Positions 1 through 8,643 are shown, counted from the stretch's first letter. The stretch: 39,989 bases of DNA from Colimorpha sp045576855 (GCA_045576855.1 JAZNHG010000001.1:1-39989), one strand, 5' to 3'. Notes: generated by a model from the sequence alone, not told the origin. Numbers and translations are program-made.

Positions 1-340
1 AATGTGTCGTCTTGTGCGGTTGGCAGTCAATCGGTGCTCCCTCAGGACTCGTCGGGTACACGCTCCAGGGGTACTCCAGGCTCATTTCCAGCCACTTCCT
101 ACGGGTTATTTGCTTGTATTTGTATAATGATAACGTAACCGCCTCCTATTTATTGCCTACCGACGAAAGATTATTTTATGAGGGGGAAAAGAGAATGGTA
201 AGAGAGCAGTAAGATGGGATAGCGTAAATACCGCTGGCAGAGCCGTCTGCGGGGGCTTGATTGGGGCGGTCCGGGGCGGGGTCGTATGGTTTTTGTGAGG
301 GTTTTGTGGCGGGGGTGCGAGGGGTTTGTTTTGGGGGTGT

Positions 341-674
341 TATTGAAAGAAAGGCCCTACGGGCCAGATTGTGGCGCTGCATATCGGGTGCTTGCTATTG
401 AGAGGAAGGCCCTACGGGCCAGGTCCCGGCGGTGTGTGTACGGTGCATGTTATTGAAAGGAAGGCCCTGCGGGCCAGATTGCGGCCTGGCATATCGGGGG
501 CTTGTTATCAAGAGAAAGGCCCCACGGGCCACGTCCCGACGGCCGCAGGGGGTGCTCCGCCAGGAGCTCCCTTTCAATAGCAAGACCCTGAAACCCACCC
601 ATGATGCTCCGTCAGGAGCTTTCTTTCAATAGCCAACGCCGCCGGAACCTGGCCCGTAGGGCCTTTCTTTCGAT
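341..674. repeat. Array of seven short hairpin repeats
   Basis: Seven units of about 30 bases occur at roughly 341, 395, 451, 505, 553, 604 and 648. The first four read TATTGAAAG or similar, then AAGGCC, then a GGCCC-NNN-GGGCC stem-loop whose loop is TAC, TGC or CAC. Units five and six are inverted and carry a different hairpin (GCTCC, four-base loop, GGAGC) joined to CTTTCAATAG. Unit seven is inverted and returns to the GGCCC-GTA-GGGCC hairpin. The shared TTGAAAG tail with swapped stems makes these one repeat family. Orientation flips and spacing rule out a CRISPR array. Confidence 0.8.
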
Positions 675-749
675 GGGGTGTCTGGCGGGTGGTGGATGGT
701 GTGGCGGGTGGGGTAGGGGCGTCGATAGTGGGTGTGTGGCGAAATGTTT

Positions 750-780
750 TTTGCTGTGTTGTTTTTATTTTGTATATTTG
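750..780 (+). promoter_or_regulatory. Bacteroidota-type promoter for arcC
   Basis: TTTG at 750-753 and TATATTTG at 773-780 are separated by 19 bases, matching the Bacteroidota primary-sigma consensus (TTTG and TAnnTTTG). It lies about 60 bases upstream of the arcC start. Confidence 0.65.
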
Positions 781-842
781 CACTTTCTTCCCGCAAGGGT
801 AGAAGGGATTAGTTGTTTGAATATTAATGAAATAAGATACCA

Positions 843-1778
843 ATGAGAAAACTTGCAGTGGTGGCATTCGGCGGCAACGCGCTGTTGCGCAGCGGCCAGA
901 AGGGCACCTACCAGGAACAGATATCGAATGTGGAGGCTACGTGTGAGAGTCTCTGTGCGTTGCTCAAGCGTGGCTACAATGTGGTCATAGGTCACGGCAA
1001 CGGTCCGCAGGTGGGCAATGTGATGTTGCAGCACGAGGCGGGCAAGGCCGTTGGCGTGCAGGCCATGCCGATGGACTTCTGTGTGGCCGAGACGCAAGGG
1101 TCGATAGCCTATCTGATAGAGATGGGGCTTCGCAATGTGATGGCCCGCAACGATATACAGCGCGATGTGGTGACGCTGGTGACTCAGGTGGCAGTGAACA
1201 AGCTGGACCCCATGTTCCAGAATCCGACCAAGCCGGTGGGTCCCTACTACACCAAGGAGCAGGCCGACCAGATGGCCGCCGAGACGGGTGCCAAATACAA
1301 GGAGGACCCGAAGGGTAACGGCTGGCGCAAGGTGGTGGCCAGCCCCAAGCCGGTGCGCATCAACAATATCAAGGTGGTGAAGCAGCTGGCCACGGCGGGC
1401 CATATCGTGGTGACCGTGGGCGGCGGCGGCATACCGGTGGTGGAGGAGAGCGACTACGTGCGCGGCGTGGAGGCTGTCATCGACAAAGACCTTGCCAGCG
1501 CCCTCTGTGCTGTGGAGATCGGTGCCGACGAGTTCTACATCCTGACCGATGTGCCGAAGGTGTACATCAACTTCCGCAAGGAGAACGAGCAGGCGCTGGA
1601 CACCATCACCATAGCCCAGGCGAAGAAGTACCTCGAGGAAGGCCAGTTTGCCGAGGGCAGCATGGCGCCCAAGGTGCGTGCGGCCATCATGTTCGTCGAG
1701 CACGGCGGCAAGGAGTGCATCATCACCGAAGCCGGTCAGCTGGACAACCCCAACTGCGGCACGAGAATTGTCCGCTAA
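843..1778 (+). CDS. arcC: Carbamate kinase
   Basis: The 311-residue product has the normal length and start of carbamate kinase. The N-terminal phosphate-binding stretch is VAFGGNALL (about residues 7-15), followed by IGHGNGPQVGN (about 49-59), and VTVGGGGIPVV lies near residue 200. The enzyme transfers phosphate between carbamoyl phosphate and ADP, normally making ATP, CO2 and ammonia in the cytoplasm during citrulline or other carbamoyl-compound catabolism. The first ATG sits directly before the conserved start and behind a good promoter. An ornithine carbamoyltransferase follows 0.5 kb downstream on the same strand, which supports a catabolic role; no arginine deiminase gene is in the window. 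Identification is secure. Confidence 0.95.
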   Translation: MRKLAVVAFGGNALLRSGQKGTYQEQISNVEATCESLCALLKRGYNVVIGHGNGPQVGNVMLQHEAGKAVGVQAMPMDFCVAETQGSIAYLIEMGLRNVMARNDIQRDVVTLVTQVAVNKLDPMFQNPTKPVGPYYTKEQADQMAAETGAKYKEDPKGNGWRKVVASPKPVRINNIKVVKQLATAGHIVVTVGGGGIPVVEESDYVRGVEAVIDKDLASALCAVEIGADEFYILTDVPKVYINFRKENEQALDTITIAQAKKYLEEGQFAEGSMAPKVRAAIMFVEHGGKECIITEAGQLDNPNCGTRIVR

Positions 1779-1819
1779 CGGACAATCCTGATTTCGAATT
1801 TTGAAAATTGAATTTTGAG

Positions 1820-2194
1820 ATGGAGAACCCCCTGTATTCGAAAAGCAAGAGTTTGGCGATAGGCATTGTCAAACTGAATGACTTTTTGGTTTCAGGAGGA
1901 GAGTTCACCATGTCAAAACAGATTCTCAAGAGCGGAACCAGCGTCGGCGCAAATATCAGAGAGGCCAAACGGCCACAAAGCGATGCTGATTGTATGAGCA
2001 AATTGAGCATTGCCCTGAAAGAGGCGGAGGAAACAGCCTTTTGGTTGGAGCTCCTGCATGAATCCGGACGTATAGACTTCGAGATGTTCCAACCGTTGTA
2101 CACGCTGACCGAAGAAGTGATAAAGATATTGGTTACAATCATAAGAAACAAACGGGAGTCGATTCAAAATTCGAGAAAACAAACAAAGCAATAG
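1820..2194 (+). CDS. Four-helix bundle protein (23S rRNA IVS-type, TIGR02436)
   Basis: About 124 residues from the ATG at 1820 (an in-frame ATG at 1808 would add four residues). The pattern fits the S23/TIGR02436 family: a helix with SLAIGIVKL, then KQILKSGTSVGANIREA, a SKLSIALKEAEETAFWL helix and a final helix around LYTLTEEVIKILVTIIRNK. Family members were first noticed as proteins encoded in 23S rRNA intervening sequences; many are free-standing and their function is unknown. Here the gene sits between arcC and the carbamoyltransferase gene, embedded in AT-rich AATTTTGAAAATT-type spacer repeats, and its stop codon lies inside the first copy of a tandem repeat. It looks like a passenger of a mobile or repetitive spacer rather than a pathway member. 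Confidence 0.85.
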   Translation: MENPLYSKSKSLAIGIVKLNDFLVSGGEFTMSKQILKSGTSVGANIREAKRPQSDADCMSKLSIALKEAEETAFWLELLHESGRIDFEMFQPLYTLTEEVIKILVTIIRNKRESIQNSRKQTKQ

Positions 2195-2310
2195 TTCAAA
2201 ATTCATAATTCAACATTAACAAAGCAATAGTTCAAAATTCAAAATTCATAATTCAACATTAACAAAGCAATAGTTCAAAATTCAAAATTCATAATTCAAC
2301 ATTAACAAAC
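2182..2310 (+). repeat. Three tandem copies of a 36-43 bp AT-rich repeat
   Basis: Copies begin at 2182, 2218 and 2261, each starting AACAAAGCAATAGTTCAAAA and ending in AATTCAACATT. Copies two and three are identical 43-mers; the first lacks seven bases. The array starts within the last codons of the four-helix protein and ends at the ATG of the carbamoyltransferase gene, so it forms that gene's whole leader. Slippage could change the distance between the two genes. Confidence 0.9.
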
Positions 2311-3312
2311 ATGGCTTACAATTTAAGAAACCGCAATTTCCTGAAGATTCTTGACTTCAGCCCGAAAGAACTCAACTATCTGCTCGACCTGGCCCGCGAC
2401 CTGAAGCGCGCCAAGTATGCCGGCACGGAGCAGCCGCGCCTGAAGGGCAAGAACATCGCCCTCATCTTCGAGAAGACCTCGACCCGCACCCGCTGCGCCT
2501 TCGAGGTTGGTGCCCACGACCAGGGTGCCCACGTGACCTACCTGGGTCCCACCGGCAGCCAGATCGGCATCAAGGAGAGCATGAAAGACACCGCCCGCGT
2601 GCTGGGTCGCATGTTCGACGGCATCGAGTATCGTGGCTTCGACCAGGCCACCGTCGAGGAGCTGGCCAAGTATGCCGGCGTGCCCGTGTGGAACGGACTG
2701 ACCGCCGAGGCTCACCCCACCCAGATTCTGGCCGACTTCCTCACCATCCAGGAGCACACCGACAAGCCCCTGAACCAGGTGAAGTTCGCCTACATTGGCG
2801 ATGCCCGCTACAACATGGGTAACAGCCTGATGGTCGGCGGTGTGAAGATGGGTATGGACATCCGCATCATCGCCCCCAAGAAGCTGCAGCCTTCGAAGGA
2901 GCTCGTCAAGAAGTGCCAGGAGATAGCCAAGGAGACCGGCGCCAAGCTGACCGTCACCGACGACGTGGAGAAGGGCGTGAAGGGCCTCGACTTCATCTAC
3001 ACCGACATCTGGGTGAGCATGGGCGAGCCCGACAGCGTGTGGAAAGAGCGCATCAAGATGCTGATGCCCTACCAGGTCAACGCCGAGCTGATGAAGAAGA
3101 CCGGCAACCCGAAGTGCAAGTTCATGCACTGCCTGCCCGCCTACCACAACCTGGAGACCAAGGCCGGCCGCGATGTGCACGAGAAGTTTGGTCTGGACGG
3201 CATCGAGGTGACCGAGGAGGTCTTCGAGAGCGAGAACAGCATCGTCTTCGACGAGGCCGAGAACCGCATGCACACCATCAAGGCTGTCATGGTGGCCACG
3301 CTGGGCGACTGA
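2311..3312 (+). CDS. arcB: Ornithine carbamoyltransferase
   Basis: The 333-residue product carries the carbamoyl-phosphate motif STRTR (57-61), LGPTGSQIG (78-86), HPTQ (135-138), the ornithine-side SMGE (about 236-239) and the catalytic HCLP (273-276). It converts ornithine plus carbamoyl phosphate to citrulline, or the reverse. The full motif set is that of the ordinary enzyme of the E. coli ArgF/ArgI and catabolic ArcB type, not the N-acetyl- or N-succinyl-ornithine transcarbamylase used for arginine synthesis by several Bacteroidota. With arcC upstream and a permease plus porin downstream, I favour the catabolic direction. The symbol arcB rather than argF is therefore an inference from context. 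Confidence 0.92.
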   Translation: MAYNLRNRNFLKILDFSPKELNYLLDLARDLKRAKYAGTEQPRLKGKNIALIFEKTSTRTRCAFEVGAHDQGAHVTYLGPTGSQIGIKESMKDTARVLGRMFDGIEYRGFDQATVEELAKYAGVPVWNGLTAEAHPTQILADFLTIQEHTDKPLNQVKFAYIGDARYNMGNSLMVGGVKMGMDIRIIAPKKLQPSKELVKKCQEIAKETGAKLTVTDDVEKGVKGLDFIYTDIWVSMGEPDSVWKERIKMLMPYQVNAELMKKTGNPKCKFMHCLPAYHNLETKAGRDVHEKFGLDGIEVTEEVFESENSIVFDEAENRMHTIKAVMVATLGD

Positions 3313-3414
3313 ATAAATTAAGAATTAAGAATTGAGAATTGAGAATTGGCTGTCGCGTCAATGCACAGTTTAATTCTCAATTCTTAATTTTCAATTTTCA
3401 ATTTTCAATTAACT
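3313..3414. repeat. AT-rich inverted repeat spacer
   Basis: Repeated ATTAAGAATT/GAGAATT words at 3318-3348 face their complements AATTCTCAATTCTTAATTTTC at 3372-3410, so the spacer can fold into one long AT-rich hairpin. It may end transcripts from the carbamoyltransferase gene, but it is not a classic GC-stem terminator. Confidence 0.6.
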
Positions 3415-4593
3415 ATGTGGTTTACTAACTTACTTACCAGTGGAGGCGTCGGCACCACGGTGCTGATGCTCTCCGTCTCTATATTTGCGGGCTTGCTGTT
3501 GGGCAAGCTCAAAGTGAAAGGTGTTACCCTCGGCATCACCTGGGTGCTCTTCGTGGGCATCCTGCTCAGCGCGCTGGGCATCCGGTGCAACGGCGAGATG
3601 CTGCATATCATCAAAGAGTTCGGCCTCATCCTCTTTGTGACGGCCGTGGGACTGCAGGTGGGTCCGGGATTCTTCAAGAGCTTTGCCAAAGGAGGCTTGG
3701 CCATGAATCTGATGGTGGTGGTCAATGTGGCCCTGGGCGTGGGCATCACGGTGATAATCTCCAAGATGGCCTCGCAGGAGCTCACCGACATGGCCGGAGT
3801 CTACACCGGAGCTATCACCAATACGCCCGGCCTCTCGGCTGCCACGCAGGCGGCTGGCGACCTCGGCATGGAGGGCGCGGGCGAGCGTCTGGCGGCGGGC
3901 TACGCTGTGGCCTACCCGCTGGCCGTGGTGGGCATGATAGTCTGCTGTCTGCTGCTGCGTCCGCTCTGCCGCATCGACCTGAAGAAAGAACCCACCAGTG
4001 CCGAGACCGACAGTGTGGTTGCCGCCAGCAACAAGAAAGGCAAAGCCATACTCCTCATCCCCATCTTCGTCATCATCGCGCTGGGTATCGTGCTGGGCTC
4101 CATACCTATCCCCGTGGGTATGAAGGCGCCGGTCAAGCTGGGACTGGCCGGTGGTCCGCTGGTGGTGGCCTTGGTGGCAGGCTGGCTGGGTGTGAAGAAG
4201 GGGTGGTTCACCACCGACTTCACAGAAGGCCACGGCGTGCACATGCTGCGCGAGGTGGGCATCGCCCTCTTCCTGGCCGGCGTGGGACTCAGTGCCGGCG
4301 GCAGCTTTGTCGAGACGGTCAAGGTGCACTACATGTGGGTCGTCTACGGTGTAATCATCACGATGGTGCCGCCGCTGATTGTCACCCTCTTTGGGCGCCT
4401 GGTGCTGAAGATGAACTACTACACGCTGATGGGCTTCATCGGCGGCAGCCACACCGACCCGCCGACGCTGGCCTTCGCCAACAACATGGCTCCCGAGGGC
4501 TGCAAGCTGCCCAACACGGGTTATGCCACGGTCTACCCCCTGACCATGTTCCTCCGCATCTTCACTGCGCAACTATTGGTATTGATGGCATGA
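3415..4593 (+). CDS. AspT/YidE/YbjL-family permease without RCK domains
   Basis: A 392-residue membrane protein with two copies of the duplicated AspT/YidE/YbjL permease domain. Copy one has GLILFVTAVGLQVGPGFF (about 70-87) and YTGAITNTPGLSAAT; copy two has GIALFLAGVGLSAGGSF (about 282-298) and GGSHTDPPTLAFANN. Family members are usually about 550 residues with two cytoplasmic TrkA-C (RCK) domains between the halves. Here only a short linker of about 25 residues (near 190-215, around KKEPTSAETDSV) remains. The best-studied relative, AspT, exchanges aspartate for alanine. The substrate here is unknown, but the position next to arcC and arcB suggests an amino-acid or carbamoyl-compound exchanger in the inner membrane. 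The ATGA overlap with the next gene indicates coupled translation. Confidence 0.85.
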   Translation: MWFTNLLTSGGVGTTVLMLSVSIFAGLLLGKLKVKGVTLGITWVLFVGILLSALGIRCNGEMLHIIKEFGLILFVTAVGLQVGPGFFKSFAKGGLAMNLMVVVNVALGVGITVIISKMASQELTDMAGVYTGAITNTPGLSAATQAAGDLGMEGAGERLAAGYAVAYPLAVVGMIVCCLLLRPLCRIDLKKEPTSAETDSVVAASNKKGKAILLIPIFVIIALGIVLGSIPIPVGMKAPVKLGLAGGPLVVALVAGWLGVKKGWFTTDFTEGHGVHMLREVGIALFLAGVGLSAGGSFVETVKVHYMWVVYGVIITMVPPLIVTLFGRLVLKMNYYTLMGFIGGSHTDPPTLAFANNMAPEGCKLPNTGYATVYPLTMFLRIFTAQLLVLMA

Positions 4594-5861
4594 AGAAGAT
4601 ACTGATTTCGGCAGCGATGCTTATGGCATCGCTGCCTTTCGTTTCGGCCCAGGACAGCAACGCGGTATCGGTGAGGCTGTACGGCTTTGTGCGCAACTAC
4701 CTCACCTACGACAGCCGCAAGACCTACACCGTCACCGGCGGCGAATACAACATGATGCCCTATGACGAAAAGTGGAACGAGGACCACACGGAAGACCTGA
4801 ACGCGGTGCCGCAGATGCAGTTGCAGGCCCTCACGTCGCGCTTCGGTCTCGATGTCACGGGTCCGCGACTGCTGGGAATGAGGAGCGGTGCCAAGCTGGA
4901 AGGCGACTTCGGCGGCTTCGGCAGCAACAACACGGTGCTACGCCTGCGCCTGGCTTACCTGCGTATGTACGACGGCAATCGGGAGTTCATCGTGGGACAG
5001 GACTGGCACCCGATGAGCGGTGGTGTCATGCCCGATGTGCTGGGCATGGCCAGCGGCGCCCCCTTCCGTCCCCACAGCCGCACGCCGCAGGTGCGCGTCA
5101 CCAACTACTATAAGTCCGTCGGCTACACGGCCGCCCTGCTGTGGCAGTTGCAATACATGAACAATGGCCCGAAGAGCGCCTCCGACCCGACGAGCATGGC
5201 CAGCGTCGATTTCGCCCACCATGCCCTCTGGCCCGAAGCCTTCATCGGGGCCAACTTCAGGCAGGGCCCCTTCTATGTGCAGCTGGGGGCTGACGCGCAG
5301 GTGCTCAAGCCCCGCACCCATGCCCTCGTGGGCGGCGTGACCAGGAAGGTGGACGAGCGTGTGCTCTCCATCTCGCCCACGCTATATGCGCAGTATGTCG
5401 AGGGCCCCTGGAGTGTGAAGTTGCGCACCCTGCTGGCCAGCAACACCAGCCACCTGAACCAGCTGGTGGGCTATGCCGTCACGGGTGTCAACGCCGATGG
5501 CTCGTGGGAGTACCGACCCATGCAGGCCAGCGTCAGCTACCTCAATATAGCCTATGGGCGCACGGTGAAGGCCAACCTCTTTCTGGGTTATATGAAGAAC
5601 TTCGGAGTGGGGGAGGAACTCTACGACTTCGGCGGCGGCGACTATCACATCTACATGAAGGGCGGCGAGGAGTTCACCCATCTGGGCAGCATCTACCGCG
5701 TGGCCCCCTCCGTCAGCTACAACCTGAAGGCATTCAACGTGGGCCTTGAGTATGAGTGGACCGCCGCCACCTACGGCGACATAAAAAAAGACGCCTCGGT
5801 AGACCCGAAGCGTCAGGTGGTCAACCACCGTATCTGTGCGCTGGTGAAGTATAACTTCTGA
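4590..5861 (+). CDS. Predicted outer-membrane beta-barrel (porin-like)
   Basis: The start overlaps the permease stop in ATGA, giving a 423-residue protein. Residues 1-20 form a signal peptide (MKKILISAAMLMASLPFVSA, then QDS). The mature part opens with VSVRLYGFVRNYLTYD, a typical first strand of porins, continues with many alternating aromatic/polar strands, and ends in VKYNF with the terminal Phe usual for outer-membrane barrels. It resembles the DcaP-like porins often annotated in Bacteroidales, though I cannot verify the subfamily. Coupling to the permease suggests the two move the same solute across the outer and inner membranes. Confidence 0.75.
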   Translation: MKKILISAAMLMASLPFVSAQDSNAVSVRLYGFVRNYLTYDSRKTYTVTGGEYNMMPYDEKWNEDHTEDLNAVPQMQLQALTSRFGLDVTGPRLLGMRSGAKLEGDFGGFGSNNTVLRLRLAYLRMYDGNREFIVGQDWHPMSGGVMPDVLGMASGAPFRPHSRTPQVRVTNYYKSVGYTAALLWQLQYMNNGPKSASDPTSMASVDFAHHALWPEAFIGANFRQGPFYVQLGADAQVLKPRTHALVGGVTRKVDERVLSISPTLYAQYVEGPWSVKLRTLLASNTSHLNQLVGYAVTGVNADGSWEYRPMQASVSYLNIAYGRTVKANLFLGYMKNFGVGEELYDFGGGDYHIYMKGGEEFTHLGSIYRVAPSVSYNLKAFNVGLEYEWTAATYGDIKKDASVDPKRQVVNHRICALVKYNF

Positions 5862-5865
5862 AGCT

Positions 5866-8445
5866 TTACGCCTCCAATGGCTTGGATTGCAGTTCTGCAT
5901 CGAGGGCCTTGGAGGCTTCTCCTTTCTCTATGTCGAAGAAGACGTGCTCCTCGTCGGCGGTGATACGGATGGTGTCGCCCGGCAGTATGTCGGCCTTGAT
6001 GATTTCGTCGGCCAGGTCGTCTTCGATATAGCGCTGGATGGCGCGGCGCAGCGGACGGGCGCCGTACTGCTCGTCCCAGCCCTTGCTGACCAGGAAGTCC
6101 TTGGCCCGCTCGTCCATCGTCACCTCGAAGCCCATCTTGCGTATGCGGCCGAAGAGACCGCGCAGCTCGATGTCGATAATCTTGTGTATATCCTCGCGGC
6201 CGAGCGAGTTGAAGTAGATGATGTCGTCGATGCGGTTGATGAATTCCGGGGCGAAGGTCTTCTTGAGGCTTTTCTCTATCACGTCGCGCTGCATCTCAGC
6301 CTTCTCGGCCTCGCGGGCGGCGGTGTTGAAGCCCACACCCACGCCGAAGTCTTTCAGCTGACGGCTGCCGATGTTGGAGGTCATGATGATGATAGTGTTC
6401 TTGAAGTCCACCTTGCGGCCGATGCCGTCGGTGAGTTGACCGTCGTCGAGCACCTGCAGCAACACGTTGAACACGTCGGGGTGAGCCTTCTCCACCTCGT
6501 CGAGCAGCACGATGCTGTAGGGCTTGCGGCGCACGCGTTCGGTGAGCTGTCCGCCCTCCTCGTAGCCCACATATCCCGGAGGCGCACCGATGAGGCGGCT
6601 CACGGCGAATTTTTCCATATATTCGCTCATGTCGATGCGTATCATGGATGCTTCGCTGTCGAAGAGGTATTTGGCCAGTATCTTGGTTAGGTAGGTCTTG
6701 CCGACGCCGGTGGGGCCGAGGAAGAGGAAGCTGCCGATGGGGCGGTTGGGGTCCTTCAGGCCGGCACGGTTGCGGCGTATGGCCTTGGTGATTTGCGAGA
6801 TGGCTTCGTCCTGACCGACCACCGAGCCCTTCAGCTCGCTCTCCATCGTCATCAGTCGGCCCTGCTCGTTCTCGGCGATGCGCTCCACGGGCACGCCGGT
6901 CATCATGGCTATGACGGCGGCCACGTCCTGGGCGGTGACCTTCACCTGCCGGTCACGCTCGTCGTTCTCCCAGCGGCGCCGCAGGTCGGCCAGCTTGGCT
7001 TCCAGGTCGCGGCCCTGGTCGCGCAGTTCGGCGGCCTCGCTGTAGCGCTTCTCGGTGAGCACCTCTTTCTTCTGCTGTTCCACGCGGGCCAGCTCCTCTT
7101 CGAGGGCCAGCATCTCGGGCGGCACCTGCATATTGTTGATGCGCACGCGGGCCCCCGCCTCGTCCATTGCGTCGATGGCCTTGTCCGGCTGCAGGCGGTC
7201 GCTGACGTAGCGCTCCGTGAGGTCGATGCAGGCTTGCAGGGCTTCGTCGGTGTACTGCACCATGTGGTGCTGCTCGTACTTGTCGCGTATGTTCATCAGT
7301 ATCTCCATCGTCTCCTCGGGGCTGGCGGGTTCGACGAGCACCTTCTGGAAGCGCCGCTCGAGGGCGGTGTCTTTTTCGATGTATTGGCGGTATTCGTCGA
7401 GCGTGGTGGTGCCGATGCATTGTATGACGCCGCGGGCCAGGGCTGGCTTGAACATGTTGCTGGCGTCGAGGCTGCCGCTGGCGCTGCCGGCGCCCACGAT
7501 GGTGTGTATCTCGTCGATGAAGACGATGATTTCGGGGTGCTGCTCCAGCTCGGTGAGTATGGCTTTCATGCGCTCCTCGAACTGGCCGCGGTACTTGGTG
7601 CCCGCCACCAGCGATGCCAGGTCGAGGCTGAGCAGGCGCTTGCCGTAGAGGGTGCGCGGCACCATGCCGGAGGCTATCTGCATGGCCAGTCCTTCGGCCA
7701 GGGCGCTCTTGCCCACGCCGCTCTCGCCGATGAGTATGGGGTTGTTCTTCTTGCGGCGGCTCAGGATTTGCGCCATGCGCTCCATCTCGCGTTTGCGGCC
7801 TACGATGGGGTCCAGCTTGCCCTCGACGGCCAGTTTGGTCAGGTCGCGGGCAAAGTTGTCGAGGGCCGGCGTGCCGCTCTTCGACTCGCGCCGTGGCTGG
7901 CTGCGCCCCACGGCGGGGTCGGCGCCCACGGGGTCGGCGAAGGGCTCGTCGTTGTCGTCCTCGCTTGTCTGGCTGCTGAAGTCGGGCAGCACGCCGTTCT
8001 CCTCCTGCGCGTTGCCTCGCACGATGCGCGAGAAGCGCTCATAGTCCACGCCGGCTTTCTGCAGCAGGTTGCTCACCAGGTTGTCGTTCTCCTGCAGCAT
8101 GGCCAATATCAGGTGTTCGGTACGTATCTCTTTCGATTTCACTTTGATGCTCTCGAGGTAGGAGAGGCGCAGCACCTTCTCCGTCTGCCGCAGCATGGCT
8201 ATCTCGCTGTCGGACGAGTAGCGTATGTCGGCGCTGGAGTTGTTCACCTGCTTTTCCAGGCGCTCTTTCAGCCCGATGGTGTCCACGCCGAGGGCTGACA
8301 GCATGTTGATGCCGCTGCATTCGCCCACGCGCATCATGCCCAGGTAGAGATGTTCCACGCCGATGGCTCCGTTCTTCAGCCTGATGGCTTCCTCTTTGCT
8401 GTAGTTCAAAGCGTTGCGTACGTTTTCGCTTAGGTTTGCTTCCAT
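5866..8445 (-). CDS. clpC: AAA+ Clp protease ATPase subunit ClpC
   Basis: An 859-residue HSP100 unfoldase. In order: duplicated Clp-N repeats (about 1-145, with GVEHLYLGM and RTEHLILAM), an acidic linker, AAA domain 1 with Walker A GESGVGKS (240-247), pore loop GTKYRGQ and Walker B FIDEIH. A middle UVR-type helix (KRYSEAAELRDQGRDLEAKL) marks ClpC rather than ClpB or ClpA. AAA domain 2 follows with GPTGVGKT and LLDEVEKAH, then the C-terminal D2-small domain. It unfolds substrates for ClpP in the cytoplasm. The gene converges with the porin gene (only 4 bases between the stops) and diverges from gyrA. Divergent clpC-gyrA order is, as far as I recall, common in Bacteroidales. Confidence 0.97.
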   Translation of the reverse strand: MEANLSENVRNALNYSKEEAIRLKNGAIGVEHLYLGMMRVGECSGINMLSALGVDTIGLKERLEKQVNNSSADIRYSSDSEIAMLRQTEKVLRLSYLESIKVKSKEIRTEHLILAMLQENDNLVSNLLQKAGVDYERFSRIVRGNAQEENGVLPDFSSQTSEDDNDEPFADPVGADPAVGRSQPRRESKSGTPALDNFARDLTKLAVEGKLDPIVGRKREMERMAQILSRRKKNNPILIGESGVGKSALAEGLAMQIASGMVPRTLYGKRLLSLDLASLVAGTKYRGQFEERMKAILTELEQHPEIIVFIDEIHTIVGAGSASGSLDASNMFKPALARGVIQCIGTTTLDEYRQYIEKDTALERRFQKVLVEPASPEETMEILMNIRDKYEQHHMVQYTDEALQACIDLTERYVSDRLQPDKAIDAMDEAGARVRINNMQVPPEMLALEEELARVEQQKKEVLTEKRYSEAAELRDQGRDLEAKLADLRRRWENDERDRQVKVTAQDVAAVIAMMTGVPVERIAENEQGRLMTMESELKGSVVGQDEAISQITKAIRRNRAGLKDPNRPIGSFLFLGPTGVGKTYLTKILAKYLFDSEASMIRIDMSEYMEKFAVSRLIGAPPGYVGYEEGGQLTERVRRKPYSIVLLDEVEKAHPDVFNVLLQVLDDGQLTDGIGRKVDFKNTIIIMTSNIGSRQLKDFGVGVGFNTAAREAEKAEMQRDVIEKSLKKTFAPEFINRIDDIIYFNSLGREDIHKIIDIELRGLFGRIRKMGFEVTMDERAKDFLVSKGWDEQYGARPLRRAIQRYIEDDLADEIIKADILPGDTIRITADEEHVFFDIEKGEASKALDAELQSKPLEA

Positions 8446-8470
8446 TGTCGTTTAGCTGTATTTCGATTTG

Positions 8471-8500
8471 CAAAAATACTACAAATAAGCGTATAGCAAC
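8471..8500 (-). promoter_or_regulatory. Promoter of clpC
   Basis: On the minus strand TATTTTTG (8478 to 8471) is preceded, 18 bases upstream, by TTG (8499 to 8497). This fits the Bacteroidota consensus and lies about 25 bases before the clpC start. No CIRCE or HAIR-like operator was seen. Confidence 0.6.
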
Positions 8501-8643
8501 ATCCATGCCAACAATTCTTTTCAACACCTCCGTGTTGACTGGCAGCCGGCAGCGTCCGTGTCCGGACCGGGCGGAATAACAGCGGGTTGCATATTTAACA
8601 TTCTTTAACTTGCAAAATCCAACTGCACGCTGAGAGGGCTTTA

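Larger units (their letters stand above)
1..842. other. Non-coding leader region upstream of arcC
   Basis: No convincing gene is visible here on either strand. Open frames are short, overlap one another and read through repeated hairpins, giving Arg/Pro-rich translations typical of spurious frames. The first 340 bases hold nothing I recognise. 341-674 is a hairpin-repeat array and 750-780 a promoter, both listed separately. A neighbouring gene ending just outside the window cannot be excluded. Confidence 0.6.

Noticed and set aside
12..212. 66-codon frame at the window start
   Set aside because: No recognisable protein features and no support from context.
341..674. Possible CRISPR array
   Set aside because: Units differ in stem and orientation, spacers are irregular, and no cas gene is nearby.
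2323..4572. Long minus-strand frames over arcB and the permease
   Set aside because: Both are shadows of well-identified plus-strand genes.
3585..4589. Upstream extension of the porin frame into the permease gene
   Set aside because: The extension is an out-of-frame reading of the permease; the ATGA overlap and signal peptide fix the start at 4590.
6793..8298. 501-codon open frame on the plus strand
   Set aside because: It lies antisense within clpC and shows only codon-mirror composition.
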